A DNA stretch of 29,060 nt from Candidatus Heimdallarchaeota archaeon LC_2 (GCA_001940725.1 MDVR01000027.1:1-29060), one strand, 5' to 3'. Numbered from the stretch's first letter, positions 15,648-25,300 are shown. A program made the numbers and translations. Notes: generated from the letters alone by a model not told the origin.

Positions 15648-18600
15648 TCAATCTAACTCCTCCTTGTTACCAGAAATTTCAGATATATCATTTGATTCAG
15701 AAAATAAATCGTTAATTATCCGATCGAAAATTACTGTGAGTTTATCCGCAATATTGTTAAAAGCTCTAAAGTTAACATTTTCCCAATTTAACACGATTTC
15801 CCATTTTGGACTATGTAATAATTTTGTTAATTCATCTAATAATGGAGGATGGATAAGTGGTGGCAGACCTTGATGTGATTTTAGAACATCTCCCTTATTG
15901 ATTTTTCGCTTTTTATCTTTGTTTTTATGGAGTAACGATCTTACTGTAGGACTTTTGGAATTGGGACCCCTCCCAGGATTATACACAATCCAAGTTCTGA
16001 GTTGTCTAGATGGGTCAAGCTGATCTTTTGGAATATTAATCCAAGCTCTCAACCTAATAACATATCCCAAACCTTCAACAAACTTTACACTGTCATATCT
16101 ATTTGGATTATAATAATTAATAATATATTTCAACCAATGTTCCTGTGCGTCACTCCCAGTACCATCATAAGCAAGATCAAACATTGATACTAATTTATCA
16201 ATTACTTCATCAGTTAAGATTGATTCATCAAAAAATGGATGCTCACCAGAATTTCTTAATGAATACAAATGTTCTCTAATCTTGTTCAAATCTATGTAAA
16301 CACCTTCAGGGAGAATTTTGTAGAATTCTCCAATATCATCAATTATGAAATTACCATCAGCAATTTGATCTATATTTTGTGCATCAAAATCAAAAAATCT
16401 ATGTCTGACTGCTATTGGCTTGAAGAACGAATCTGAGATAGCTAGTCGATTATGGATCGCACTATTTTCGATTTTGTCTGACCCGAATCTTGAAGCACCG
16501 TAATAATATTGATTGGGAGAATAAGAAGTGTTTGAAAACATAGAAACCAATTTTTTACTTGCTGTATGTTTCGTTATTTCTTTCTGGGAATTTATTAAAA
16601 TATTCTGTACTTTCCCTTTGTGAACATATTTTAATGTCCACGAATTATTTTTGGATTTCATTGATTTAGAATTGTTTTCCAATCGATGAACAATAAAATC
16701 AACAGCCTGATTATTCTTATTTATAGATGGTATTACAAGTACTTCTTCTGAAATGAATTTTTTCAAATACTTCTCAACTTGTTTACAAGACTCTGTTATC
16801 TCATTACAGATAAGTGAATTAGCTTTCATTGTGAAAATATCTCCCAACTGGAGATCCCAAATCCTAATTTTTAATTTATGAAATTCTCTTTCATCATCTT
16901 GAAACTCTATGGTAATGGGGTCCAATAAAACAATGGTACCGTCAAATCCTTCACGGTGTGATAAATTGAAACCTTCAATATCTGTCACTGATATCTCTAA
17001 CAGATCTTTGCTAATTGGAAACTGATTCCAATACTCATCAATCTTTGATATCCATTCTGATCCTTCATCAGTTGAATTGATTTGGTAAAATTTTGTAGGA
17101 TAAATTCCATAATGGTTCTTGAATTGCTCTTTAAATTCACCCACAGAATTAATATATCTTCTTGACATCACTTTTCCTTTTTTGTTGCGGATTGGGATTT
17201 GCAACTTTATCAATTTTGAATCTATTTCTTCAAGGGGAAGTTCATCATCACTCTCAATAATATGTTGAAGGATGGAAGGTTTCAACATGTGAAATTGAAA
17301 ATTGTTTTGTATATCAAGGTAAACAATTCGTAATGTACTATATTGTTCAGTCTCTGACAGGATATTCAAAATGTCCTGAGCCTTCCTACCATATAATGCT
17401 ATTGTGTTGTTTGATTTTTCAGCTAAACTATCAAATTGGTTGATGGAACTTTCTACAAAATGAAATTTAAGTGAATTTTTTGCAAAGATTTTTCTTAGTT
17501 CCTCAGGCGTTCTCTTATGTTTAGACCAAATATCTAACGGACCATGAATGTAATCTTTCCCATGCTTAAATTTTGTATTAATTAAAAACCTGGTACTCAT
17601 ATTACTTCCATCTTTGTTACTTTTTATCTCAGCTGGAACCATGATAATATTTGAACTAGGCTCCCATCCTTTGTCTGTGTTAACAGGTAAGGTGTAAAAA
17701 ACGAGGTGATCAAATCCATTGGGATCTCTACGTAATATAAGAGAATTTTGCTGAAAATCAATTAGATATTTTTTAATTTCAGTTGGGGTTGCCCCTTTTA
17801 CCTTCATAAACATCTCCACAAATTTATGATGGTTTCTTATTGAGTAGATAGAATGTTCAAGTTCTCCCAGCCTTGAGAGTATAATCGAATCTGATAAATT
17901 CAAAACAAATTTTTTCATGTCCCCAGCATTAATATCGAAATAATCCAAAATATCTGAAAAAATACCATTTACTTTTTCACTATCCCCCCACAACTCCTCA
18001 ATCACATCCCGATCAACCACAGGGTCCAGCACATCCCGCATCGCATCCCCCAGCGCCCCCAAATAAGCCACCAGCCACTCCCGACGCAGCTCAACATAAA
18101 GCCCCTGCAGCCCTTCCTCCTGCCCCTCAAGTACCTCCATCCGCCCCAAATCCACAAATTCCGCCAACCTTTTCCGCACCGACGCCTTCACCTCGCCCCC
18201 CTCGAACCCAAACCACGTCACAAAATTGTCAAACCGAAACCCCAAATACACCTCGCCCTCCGCATCGAAACGCAGCCCATAAACAACCTCGACCCCCACC
18301 AGTTCAAATTCACTGAACATGTGCTTCACAATTTCCAGATCCTTGTAATAATCCAGCCTCACCAACAAATAAAACGCCGTCAAACCCTCAAACATCCGCA
18401 GCCGTTCCACGAGTTCACCGGGCCTCTTGATCTCATGCCGCAGCAACTCAGCCAAAATCATCTCATACCGCGGGTTTTGTCCCGACTCAATTTTAGCACT
18501 TGCCCGATCCTCCACAAACCTCAACAACTCCTCAACACTCACTTTCAGATCAACCAAATCATGAATGGAAATTGGCTGGTTGAGTACCGCCTTTGAGTAA

Positions 18601-21600
18601 CCTCTTTCGTTTTCCGGATTTGAATTTTCTTTCGAACCCGTCTTGATTTCAGCCTTTCCTTCATCCATCTTTTTAGAGTTTGCCCGTTTCCGTACCGACA
18701 ATTTTGCACTCTGCGCTAGTTCTCTTATATCGCGCTTTTTCCACAACTTTGTATTTTTTGTCCTCTCCTCAATCCGTCCCCAAATTCGTCCAAACACCGG
18801 ATTCCTAATCTTCTTCAACGACAAGTCACCGATCAAAACTGTCGGTTTCGAATCCAACAAATACTGAACCCCAGGCTTCACCTCACTAATCTGTTTTCCC
18901 ACTTTTAATACAGTGCCTCTTAACCCCGAAGGATACGCCCCCCGATTTAACAGCCCACCCAAGAACGCATGAACCCCCTCATCCTTAACCAACTCCTCTC
19001 CCAGCAATTTCCGTACCGACAAATCATCCGCCCCAGCCACCGAATTTCCCGAAACCAAAATCCCCTCTTCCCACATCTCACTTCCCAACTCATTATAAGA
19101 AGCATAGAACGCCAGTTTCCCCAGCAACACATTCTGCAAAAACTCCGGTGAAACCTCATCCCTGATCACAACATATTCCACGCCATCCTTCCCAACAGGC
19201 AATACCTCAAACTCGCTACCAGCATCCACCTCATCTTTTCGCACCACCAGGGTAATCTCAATCCGCTCCCCTTCTTCCGATCCCAGACTTCCAAGTGACC
19301 CCACAAACGCCTTCTTCAACCTCGCAATCGCAGCTTGTTTCGCAAACTCCCTCATATCCCGAATATGCCCCCTCCTACGCTCGACCGAATTCATAAGCTC
19401 ATTCAAATACATCATATTAACAAACAAGTGAAACAAGTAATTTCGATCCAACCCAGTCTTCCCAGCCACCCAACTCAGCGACATCCCCGAAAAAACAAAA
19501 TCCCAAGCCTCTTCGATCACATCCGGCTCGACCACCACAGACCCCAAACTGTTAAACTTGACTTCATATGGTTCATATGGTGCACTTTCCTTCTCAAACT
19601 CCATATCCGAAATCCTCCGAGGATGCATCAACTTCGCAAGTTCACTCGATTCTTCCGAATTTCCATGGCTCAAATATTTCCGTACTGCAAATTTCTCACT
19701 AATTTTTCGAAATAACGAACCAAACAATCCAAGTCCACCTGAAATTACAGATTGCAAGGATTTCCAAGAATACCCCGTCTGTAAAACTGATTTGGAAGGC
19801 GATATTGCGAGACCAGAAGCATCTTGGTTATGATCCTTCTCCTCAAAATCTAGTACTTCACGGTGCGTTTCCGCCGGTTCATCATAATACTCCGGTTCCT
19901 CTATTTCCCGTGCACCCTGTATTTCATAAAAATCTAAACTCCCGCTATCTTCCGTAGATACATCAACGACCGATGGAACAATTTCCGTACCGACACTTTC
20001 AATCGGTTGATCATCCCTTAAATCAAAATCACTTTGTATTTCGGCAAAGCTTTCAGAAAACGCACCAGACGACTTTTCTTCTCCAAGTGATTGATCATTA
20101 AGATCTGCCCCAAAGTCATCAATAACCTCAATTTTTGATCCTGATACAGGCAAACTGTGAAAATCCTTGGCTGCAGAATCTTGGGCATTTCGGAATTCCA
20201 TTTCGGACATACCTTTTTCTACTTCTGACTCATATCCCTCACCCTGTACCTCGTATACGTGAGGTTCAGGCACCCAAGAGCGATTCAATGACTGATTTTC
20301 TTTCCTCGATGCTTCATTAAATTCACCCGTTTGTCTTAAATTCGAACCCTCTCTAACTTTTTCTGCGTCCCTAGCCATTTCCGTACCGACACTTTCATTT
20401 CCTATTTGCTCATTTTTTTGTTCTAAACTCCCCTGCGGCTCCCTTATCAATCGGGAGGTCGGAAAAATCGGATCTGTTTTTAGTCTGTCAATCGCCTCAT
20501 TGATTGCTCGTTCCAGATCCTTATCTATTTTATACTCGGGTTCCTCTGGTTGACTTTCACCCAGAACATTACTCTTTTTTGAAAAAAAATCGGTTGGATC
20601 TACCCACTTTCCTTTACCATTAGATCCACCAACGTACCTTGATAACCCACTTGACTTATATTTAATCCTATCAAACTCCTCCCTCATTGGCTGATCATAA
20701 GAATCATGAAGTTCGTACCTACCAGCAAGTATAGTAATTGCTCCCCCCAAAATGAACCACCACTTGTTCAGAACAATAAACTGCCAAATCAACTCACCTT
20801 GAGAATATTCACGTTCATAAAAAATTGCAGGAATTTTAAAAAAAGCTTCAAACCACACTTCGACCAGACCCCCATAATTAGTCACATCAATCTCCAGCAC
20901 CTGCTCAAACCCGGGTTCATACTGAAGCCGAAACTCAATTGTCGAATCCTCTTTCTTAGTTCGCTTGAATCTCTCCCCTTGCTGAAATAATATTACATCA
21001 GGCTGTTCTGAGTCAATTATATCTTCATCGTATGAAAATCCCATATTCAAAATCATTTCTATTTTCGGTGAGTCATCAAGCGTAAGATTGTGATCCCATA
21101 GCATCCTCTCAAAAAAACGCGAGGTCAACTCATAAGGTACTATGAGAAATAGGCTTTTACTATTTAGGATCCCCTGTTTGTCAAGTAGCATTGCATAGGG
21201 AAAAGCACTCACTGACCCCAAGATATCATTATGAAACTCATTATGATCCACAGAAGCCGGTCTTAATGTCTGAACTACATAGTCAATAGTAAGATCAATA
21301 TCCGGTCTTGAAAACCCGGAATATGTAAATTGAAGCTTAAACTCAACATTGATATTATTATCAGATGATTCTCTAGAGTTTTCAAGTGAAAGAGAATTAT
21401 CGTAGAAAGACCATAATTCATTGAAATAATGGGTCGGATCAATAACTGTAGTAAAATCAACCTGTTCCTGATTACCATGCGGAACTGAATGTCTGGTTCT
21501 ATTATATTCTTGATAACTGCCATCAATTAACACCAAAAACGTGGTTATCAGTTCAATTCTGAGCGAGTCAGAAAGAATTTTGGTTTCATTAGGTTCAAGA

Positions 21601-21881
21601 GTTGGTGTATCATAAATTTGAAAATTGATAACCAAAGAATCAAACATGAAAATTTCTTGAACAATTGTAAGTTTATGATTTTCAGTTTTATGACTTAAAT
21701 GTAAATGATTTTGATTTTGTTGGAAGTATTTTATTTCAGGATAAAAAGAGAGAGACCGCTCCTCTTTATCATTTTCAATGTGTGAAGAAACAGTGGTTGA
21801 GGCTATTAAAATTTGAAAAAGGATGACATAGAAAATAATTATTTTCTTCCTCTTCAAAATTAAAGCCGAACCAATATTCAC
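15648..21881 (-). CDS. Giant membrane-anchored protein, 2,077 residues, mosaic base composition
   Basis: I recognise no family. In order: a signal peptide at residues about 12-32; an extracytoplasmic beta-rich domain (about 35-365); one membrane helix (about 370-388, WWFILGGAITILAGRYEL); a long acidic, low-complexity stretch (about 420-720). A folded domain (about 765-1035) follows, then a basic linker, a second folded domain (about 1110-1300), and a C-terminal region (1300-2077) with no motif I can name. The start is GTG at 21881, with CTTATATAG about 26 nt upstream. The two folded domains are coded by DNA with about twice the G+C of the rest and with G-ending codons, so they look imported or differently selected. 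A 13-nt motif recurs in two reading frames. The topology suggests a surface receptor or scaffold with a very large cytoplasmic part. The frame is open throughout. Confidence 0.8.
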   Translation of the reverse strand: MNIGSALILKRKKIIIFYVILFQILIASTTVSSHIENDKEERSLSFYPEIKYFQQNQNHLHLSHKTENHKLTIVQEIFMFDSLVINFQIYDTPTLEPNETKILSDSLRIELITTFLVLIDGSYQEYNRTRHSVPHGNQEQVDFTTVIDPTHYFNELWSFYDNSLSLENSRESSDNNINVEFKLQFTYSGFSRPDIDLTIDYVVQTLRPASVDHNEFHNDILGSVSAFPYAMLLDKQGILNSKSLFLIVPYELTSRFFERMLWDHNLTLDDSPKIEMILNMGFSYDEDIIDSEQPDVILFQQGERFKRTKKEDSTIEFRLQYEPGFEQVLEIDVTNYGGLVEVWFEAFFKIPAIFYEREYSQGELIWQFIVLNKWWFILGGAITILAGRYELHDSYDQPMREEFDRIKYKSSGLSRYVGGSNGKGKWVDPTDFFSKKSNVLGESQPEEPEYKIDKDLERAINEAIDRLKTDPIFPTSRLIREPQGSLEQKNEQIGNESVGTEMARDAEKVREGSNLRQTGEFNEASRKENQSLNRSWVPEPHVYEVQGEGYESEVEKGMSEMEFRNAQDSAAKDFHSLPVSGSKIEVIDDFGADLNDQSLGEEKSSGAFSESFAEIQSDFDLRDDQPIESVGTEIVPSVVDVSTEDSGSLDFYEIQGAREIEEPEYYDEPAETHREVLDFEEKDHNQDASGLAISPSKSVLQTGYSWKSLQSVISGGLGLFGSLFRKISEKFAVRKYLSHGNSEESSELAKLMHPRRISDMEFEKESAPYEPYEVKFNSLGSVVVEPDVIEEAWDFVFSGMSLSWVAGKTGLDRNYLFHLFVNMMYLNELMNSVERRRGHIRDMREFAKQAAIARLKKAFVGSLGSLGSEEGERIEITLVVRKDEVDAGSEFEVLPVGKDGVEYVVIRDEVSPEFLQNVLLGKLAFYASYNELGSEMWEEGILVSGNSVAGADDLSVRKLLGEELVKDEGVHAFLGGLLNRGAYPSGLRGTVLKVGKQISEVKPGVQYLLDSKPTVLIGDLSLKKIRNPVFGRIWGRIEERTKNTKLWKKRDIRELAQSAKLSVRKRANSKKMDEGKAEIKTGSKENSNPENERGYSKAVLNQPISIHDLVDLKVSVEELLRFVEDRASAKIESGQNPRYEMILAELLRHEIKRPGELVERLRMFEGLTAFYLLVRLDYYKDLEIVKHMFSEFELVGVEVVYGLRFDAEGEVYLGFRFDNFVTWFGFEGGEVKASVRKRLAEFVDLGRMEVLEGQEEGLQGLYVELRREWLVAYLGALGDAMRDVLDPVVDRDVIEELWGDSEKVNGIFSDILDYFDINAGDMKKFVLNLSDSIILSRLGELEHSIYSIRNHHKFVEMFMKVKGATPTEIKKYLIDFQQNSLILRRDPNGFDHLVFYTLPVNTDKGWEPSSNIIMVPAEIKSNKDGSNMSTRFLINTKFKHGKDYIHGPLDIWSKHKRTPEELRKIFAKNSLKFHFVESSINQFDSLAEKSNNTIALYGRKAQDILNILSETEQYSTLRIVYLDIQNNFQFHMLKPSILQHIIESDDELPLEEIDSKLIKLQIPIRNKKGKVMSRRYINSVGEFKEQFKNHYGIYPTKFYQINSTDEGSEWISKIDEYWNQFPISKDLLEISVTDIEGFNLSHREGFDGTIVLLDPITIEFQDDEREFHKLKIRIWDLQLGDIFTMKANSLICNEITESCKQVEKYLKKFISEEVLVIPSINKNNQAVDFIVHRLENNSKSMKSKNNSWTLKYVHKGKVQNILINSQKEITKHTASKKLVSMFSNTSYSPNQYYYGASRFGSDKIENSAIHNRLAISDSFFKPIAVRHRFFDFDAQNIDQIADGNFIIDDIGEFYKILPEGVYIDLNKIREHLYSLRNSGEHPFFDESILTDEVIDKLVSMFDLAYDGTGSDAQEHWLKYIINYYNPNRYDSVKFVEGLGYVIRLRAWINIPKDQLDPSRQLRTWIVYNPGRGPNSKSPTVRSLLHKNKDKKRKINKGDVLKSHQGLPPLIHPPLLDELTKLLHSPKWEIVLNWENVNFRAFNNIADKLTVIFDRIINDLFSESNDISEISGNKEELD
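17980..18540 (-). other. G+C-rich segment 1 within the giant gene
   Basis: Counted by hand, 18061-18120 is 35/60 G+C (58%), against 15/60 (25%) at 17281-17340 in the same gene. On the coding strand G exceeds C 27 to 8 in that stretch. It codes for about residues 1114-1300. The left edge at about 17980 is sharp. Confidence 0.8.
18171..20390 (-). repeat. Recurring 13-nt motif TTTCCGTACCGAC
   Basis: Exact copies at 18687-18699, 19008-19020, 19982-19994 and 20378-20390. A one-mismatch copy lies at 18171-18183 and a looser one at 19677-19689. The two right-hand copies share a longer identity of 21 nt and encode SVGTE. The others are read in a different frame and encode SVRK or AVRK. Confidence 0.8.
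18780..19555 (-). other. G+C-rich segment 2 within the giant gene
   Basis: Similar composition to segment 1, coding for about residues 775-1035. It is separated from segment 1 by an AT-richer linker region (about 18540-18780). Confidence 0.75.
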
Positions 21882-21900
21882 AACATAATTTAGCCTGCAA

Positions 21901-21912
21901 ATCTATATAAGC
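21901..21912 (-). promoter_or_regulatory. TATA box of the giant gene
   Basis: GCTTATATAGAT on the minus strand, centred about 26 nt before the GTG start at 21881. It supports this start and a leaderless transcript. Confidence 0.6.
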
Positions 21913-22087
21913 AACCATTAAAATTAGAAAAAAAAAATCATAGAAACTGTTTCTTTAATGCGTGATTACTCACTAGCCTACATTACCATTGGAAATAAAA
22001 ACACCGATCTACTTTCTTACCAGGAGATATCCCCACCTCATTTGTAATATTATGTGTTCATATTTTATTGGCTACAGGTTCACTTTG

Positions 22088-22240
22088 ATGGAAATCGGGC
22101 ATCTCGGTTTAGAAGGTAATCAATTGGAATATGTCTATTTCCCACTCTTCAGTGCCATCCTATTTTTCAAGATAGTTTTGGATGAGAGGTAAATGAAAAT
22201 TTCTAAAAGTAAAATCGATGAAATTTTGTTGGAGATAGAA
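22088..22240 (+). pseudogene. Broken paralogue of the small membrane ORF at 25343
   Basis: The translation GLEGNQLEYVYFPLFSAILF aligns without gaps to the ORF at 25343 (GFEGNRLGYVNFLLLSAILF). The similarity continues past a TAA at 22190-22192, which stands where the other copy has CAG, into KISKSKIDEI versus KISKKKIDDI. The frame is open upstream to 21989, but that part has no match to the other copy. It is a decayed copy with a nonsense mutation, or a truncated small membrane peptide of 34 residues. Confidence 0.5.
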
Positions 22241-22255
22241 ATTATAGACTTGTGC

Positions 22256-22405
22256 GAATCGTTCTTTTTCACAGTAACATTAAAAATTCATATCGTTTTA
22301 TCATAATGAGTTCGTATTTTCTTTGAATTTGCCATGTATGGCTTTGATATCCTTCCATTTGCATGTGGGCTTTTGAATCCAAGAATGATTAAGCTTTTTA
22401 TAAAA
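22256..22405 (+). promoter_or_regulatory. Promoter module A, upstream of the secreted protein gene
   Basis: About 145 bp that closely resemble 23362-23512. Conserved blocks include CTTTTTCACAGT, TTTGATATCCTTCCATTTGC, the imperfect palindrome CCATTTGCATGTGG and GGGCTTTTGAA. It ends in the TATA box TTTTTATAAAAC (22395-22406), about 27 nt before the ATG at 22427. Confidence 0.7.
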
Positions 22406-22426
22406 CAAATGGATAGTTGAACCGCT

Positions 22427-23287
22427 ATGGAACTCTTAAAACTAAGTTCAAAAAAAATAAAATTTACAATCCTAGGGATACTATTTATCCTAATCACAGG
22501 AAACAATTCTCCTGTTTATGCTGTGAGTTACCATTTTGCAGAAGATTTTTCAATTGCGCCTGATACAGATTGGAAATTTTCAGCATGGTTCTATCCGCCT
22601 TCTCTCGACTATGAAAAAACAAATCATACGTTCACGTTTGATGATGAATTAATATCAGCTGGTGAACCAAACGGAAAGGTCAGTAACTATGCAACGAAAA
22701 ATGATACCACTGCTTTTGGAGCATGGAGCTTTGATATATTTATTCCGACTAACCCATTAACTAATGTTTGGGGCGCTAGTTTCAGTATAGAGTGGGATTA
22801 TCTTAAACTGACATCATATTTTGGCGAACCTGATGGAGCTGATTGGCCTGAGTTCATTCTTGATGGATACGGGGAAGGTCTCCGAATGCAAGCTTGGAAT
22901 AAAACAAAAGACCCGTTTAGTGATCGTCTCAAATTCGCACAATCAGACTCTGGTCTGAAATTTGATACTTACCAACACTTTGAGGTCATAAGGACACCAG
23001 CCGACTTCTACGTCTATAACGGCGGAAACCTTATCTTTGAAACAGAATTTTCTTCCAATCTAGGTCCTGAAATTAATTATTTTACAGTGATTGCAGCTCA
23101 AGGATCAGGTGTTAAATATGACAATATAAAAATTACTTCAGATTATCAAGGAGTGCTAGACTCACTTTTATCTGAATCAGACAATTCAGAATCTGGATCT
23201 AATGCCTTATTTTATACTTTAGGGGTCGGAATTGTAGCTCTGATAGGTGGACGTTCGTATTCGAGATTTAAATTAAAAGAAATTTAG
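22427..23287 (+). CDS. Secreted, membrane-anchored lectin-like (LamG/concanavalin-like) protein
   Basis: 286 residues. A signal peptide covers residues about 1-32 (hydrophobic core FTILGILFILITG). Residues 40-245 are beta-rich with a pattern typical of jelly-roll carbohydrate-binding domains: FAEDFS near the start, WSFDIFIP, FSIEWDYLKL, HFEVIRTPADFYVYNGG, and a closing YDNIKITS strand. A Ser/Asn linker leads to one membrane helix at about 262-278 and a basic stop (RSYSRFKLKEI). The bulk of the protein is therefore outside the cell. The family assignment is by pattern only; no binding residues can be named. Its promoter module is shared with the sensor gene at 23552, which suggests co-regulation, possibly by that sensor. 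Confidence 0.7.
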   Translation: MELLKLSSKKIKFTILGILFILITGNNSPVYAVSYHFAEDFSIAPDTDWKFSAWFYPPSLDYEKTNHTFTFDDELISAGEPNGKVSNYATKNDTTAFGAWSFDIFIPTNPLTNVWGASFSIEWDYLKLTSYFGEPDGADWPEFILDGYGEGLRMQAWNKTKDPFSDRLKFAQSDSGLKFDTYQHFEVIRTPADFYVYNGGNLIFETEFSSNLGPEINYFTVIAAQGSGVKYDNIKITSDYQGVLDSLLSESDNSESGSNALFYTLGVGIVALIGGRSYSRFKLKEI

Positions 23288-23361
23288 CTAGAATGGTTAG
23301 AATAGCTAGAACGGATGTAATCTATATCTGTCAATAAACACCTTGTTCTCTCTGATAGGTT

Positions 23362-23512
23362 TGAATCAAACTTTTTCACAGTTTCATTAGAAATACATCT
23401 CTTTTTTTCATAATGATTTAGCATTTTCCTTGAATTTGCTATGCATAATATTGATATCCTTCCATTTGCATATGGGCTTTTGAAAACAAGAAGGGTTAAA
23501 CTTTATATAAAG
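23362..23512 (+). promoter_or_regulatory. Promoter module B, upstream of the propeller-winged helix gene
   Basis: The partner of 22256-22405. It contains TTGATATCCTTCCATTTGC, the near-palindrome CCATTTGCATATGG (12 of 14 symmetric positions) and the TATA box CTTTATATAAAG (23500-23511). The start codon is about 46 nt from the TATA centre, so this mRNA would have a leader of about 20 nt, with CAGGAA near its 5' end. Confidence 0.7.
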
Positions 23513-23551
23513 TTACATTAACATCAATATTACACAGGAATTGACGAATGT

Positions 23552-25300
23552 ATGGGTGGAAAATCGAAATTTGAGATGATTGGATGGGTTGTTCTTTTTA
23601 CAATAACTGTTCAATTTTTATTTATTCAAAACGTCCAGTCACAAACGTTAGCTCAAAATAGTGCTAGTCAACCCCGAATACAGTGGACTCAAACGTATGG
23701 AGGAACAGAGATAGCTTTTGCCAATGATATGATCCAGACAATTGATGGAGGATTTGCGCTGGCTGGGAGAGGAGCAGAAGGGGCGATGATGTATCTCGTC
23801 AAAACTCGAACAGATGGTGAAATGCAATGGGAGAGAACTTTTGAAGGAACAATATTTGGTCATTCTCTAGTTCAGACTTCAGATGGAGGTTTTATTTTTG
23901 CGGGGTTTCAACGAGATGGATATGTCTCATTTAATGGATTCATACACCTCATTAAATTAGATTCGAATGGTAATACCCAATGGAACAAAACTCTTGATCA
24001 AAGAGATGGTTCTGTAACGATTATACAGACTTCTGATGGTGGATTTGCAGTATCTGGGGGTAACATTTCATATAAAGGTAGAACTCAACCTTGGTTAATA
24101 AAAACTGATGTAAACGGTGAAGTATTGTGGAATCAGACATATGGGGGTTTTCATATAAACGATGTCATCCAAACCTCTGATGGAGGATTTGCCCTCTTAG
24201 AACAGCACGCATTAGTTAAAACAGATTCACAAGGAATTTTACAATGGAACCAAACTTTTAGTGAGCCAAGTCTTGATACTGGGTATACACTTATTCAGAC
24301 AATCGATGAGGGGTTCATAATAGCGGGAGGTTCTTATCCTCCCAACTCAAATGCAAACGAAGAAGACATGTGGATAGCAAAAACAAATTTAAATGGTGAG
24401 ATTCAATGGAGTGAGACTTACGGGGGTAATGAGCGAGACCAAGCAAGGGACATAATTCAAACTAGCGATGGGAGGTTTTTTGTCGCGGGACTAACTCTTT
24501 CTTTCGGAGCTGGGAGCAGGGATATGTGGTTAGTGAAAATTGATGCAAACGGTGAAAAACAATGGGATCAGACATATGGTGGAACTGGAAATGATATTGC
24601 TGAAGCTATTATCTTAACGTCAGATGGAGGAATTGCACTAACTGGAACGACCTCTTCATACGGATCTGGGGACTATAATATGTGGTTGGTAAAACTCACC
24701 TATGAAGAGAAGATAACCGATTTCAATTTAGGATATATTATTGGAGGTATCGTACTGATCATCTCCACATTGGGAAGTGGATATTATTTTGTTAAACAAC
24801 GCAATCTCAAAAGATTATCAGGATTGCTACCTAACAAGGTGACAAAGGAAACACTCCGTTTGATATTCAATGGAAACACATCCAAATATCTTTACTTGAC
24901 AGCTGGATTTCATAAGATCCCGGATGATCAAAATTTTGAAGCTAGGGTCCCAAAAGAAATGTTCGAATATAAATTTCTAATGCATCCAGTACGATTGGCA
25001 ATAATGAAGATATTAGTAGAAGATAATTCTATAACTTCAAGGGAATTAAAAACCCAATTAGGTTTAACTTGGGGTGAGGTAGGGCATCATTTGCCAAATT
25101 TAAAGAAAAATAAACTGGTGGAGATAGAGGAACACTTTGTCGATGGTATAACAATGCAAACCGTCATAATTACTCAAACTGGGATTTCTCAATATGAATC
25201 CTTGGTAAAAATTTTACAGGAGTTTCTGTCGTCTTCAGATTTCGATACTTTCCCCTTAAATTGGAGCGGCCGTTCAAAAAGTAATGAGAACTTAGAATAA
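23552..25300 (+). CDS. Transmembrane one-component regulator: extracellular beta-propeller, TM helix, cytoplasmic winged helix
   Basis: 582 residues. A signal peptide lies at about 1-30. Seven or so repeats of about 45-55 residues (about 45-385) follow, each with the pattern W-x-QTYGG ... IIQTSDGGFALAG ... WLVKTDxNGE, forming a beta-propeller outside the cell. One membrane helix lies at about 396-413 (IVLIISTLGSGYYFV). The cytoplasmic part ends in a winged helix (about 472-570): MHPVRLAIMKILVE, SRELKTQLGLTWGEVGHHLP (helix-turn-helix), then NKLVEIEEHF and TVIITQTG for the wing. It resembles ArsR/MarR-type and archaeal DUF-type winged helices. The design lets an outside ligand act directly on transcription without a kinase. 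The start is the second of two closely spaced ATGs; the first (23548) is out of frame. Confidence 0.85.
   Translation: MGGKSKFEMIGWVVLFTITVQFLFIQNVQSQTLAQNSASQPRIQWTQTYGGTEIAFANDMIQTIDGGFALAGRGAEGAMMYLVKTRTDGEMQWERTFEGTIFGHSLVQTSDGGFIFAGFQRDGYVSFNGFIHLIKLDSNGNTQWNKTLDQRDGSVTIIQTSDGGFAVSGGNISYKGRTQPWLIKTDVNGEVLWNQTYGGFHINDVIQTSDGGFALLEQHALVKTDSQGILQWNQTFSEPSLDTGYTLIQTIDEGFIIAGGSYPPNSNANEEDMWIAKTNLNGEIQWSETYGGNERDQARDIIQTSDGRFFVAGLTLSFGAGSRDMWLVKIDANGEKQWDQTYGGTGNDIAEAIILTSDGGIALTGTTSSYGSGDYNMWLVKLTYEEKITDFNLGYIIGGIVLIISTLGSGYYFVKQRNLKRLSGLLPNKVTKETLRLIFNGNTSKYLYLTAGFHKIPDDQNFEARVPKEMFEYKFLMHPVRLAIMKILVEDNSITSRELKTQLGLTWGEVGHHLPNLKKNKLVEIEEHFVDGITMQTVIITQTGISQYESLVKILQEFLSSSDFDTFPLNWSGRSKSNENLE

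Noticed and set aside
18321..19833. Several open frames of 60-126 codons opposite the giant gene
   Set aside because: They occur exactly where the coding strand is G-rich, which removes stop codons from the opposite strand. The products are Pro/His/Gln-rich and have no domain character.
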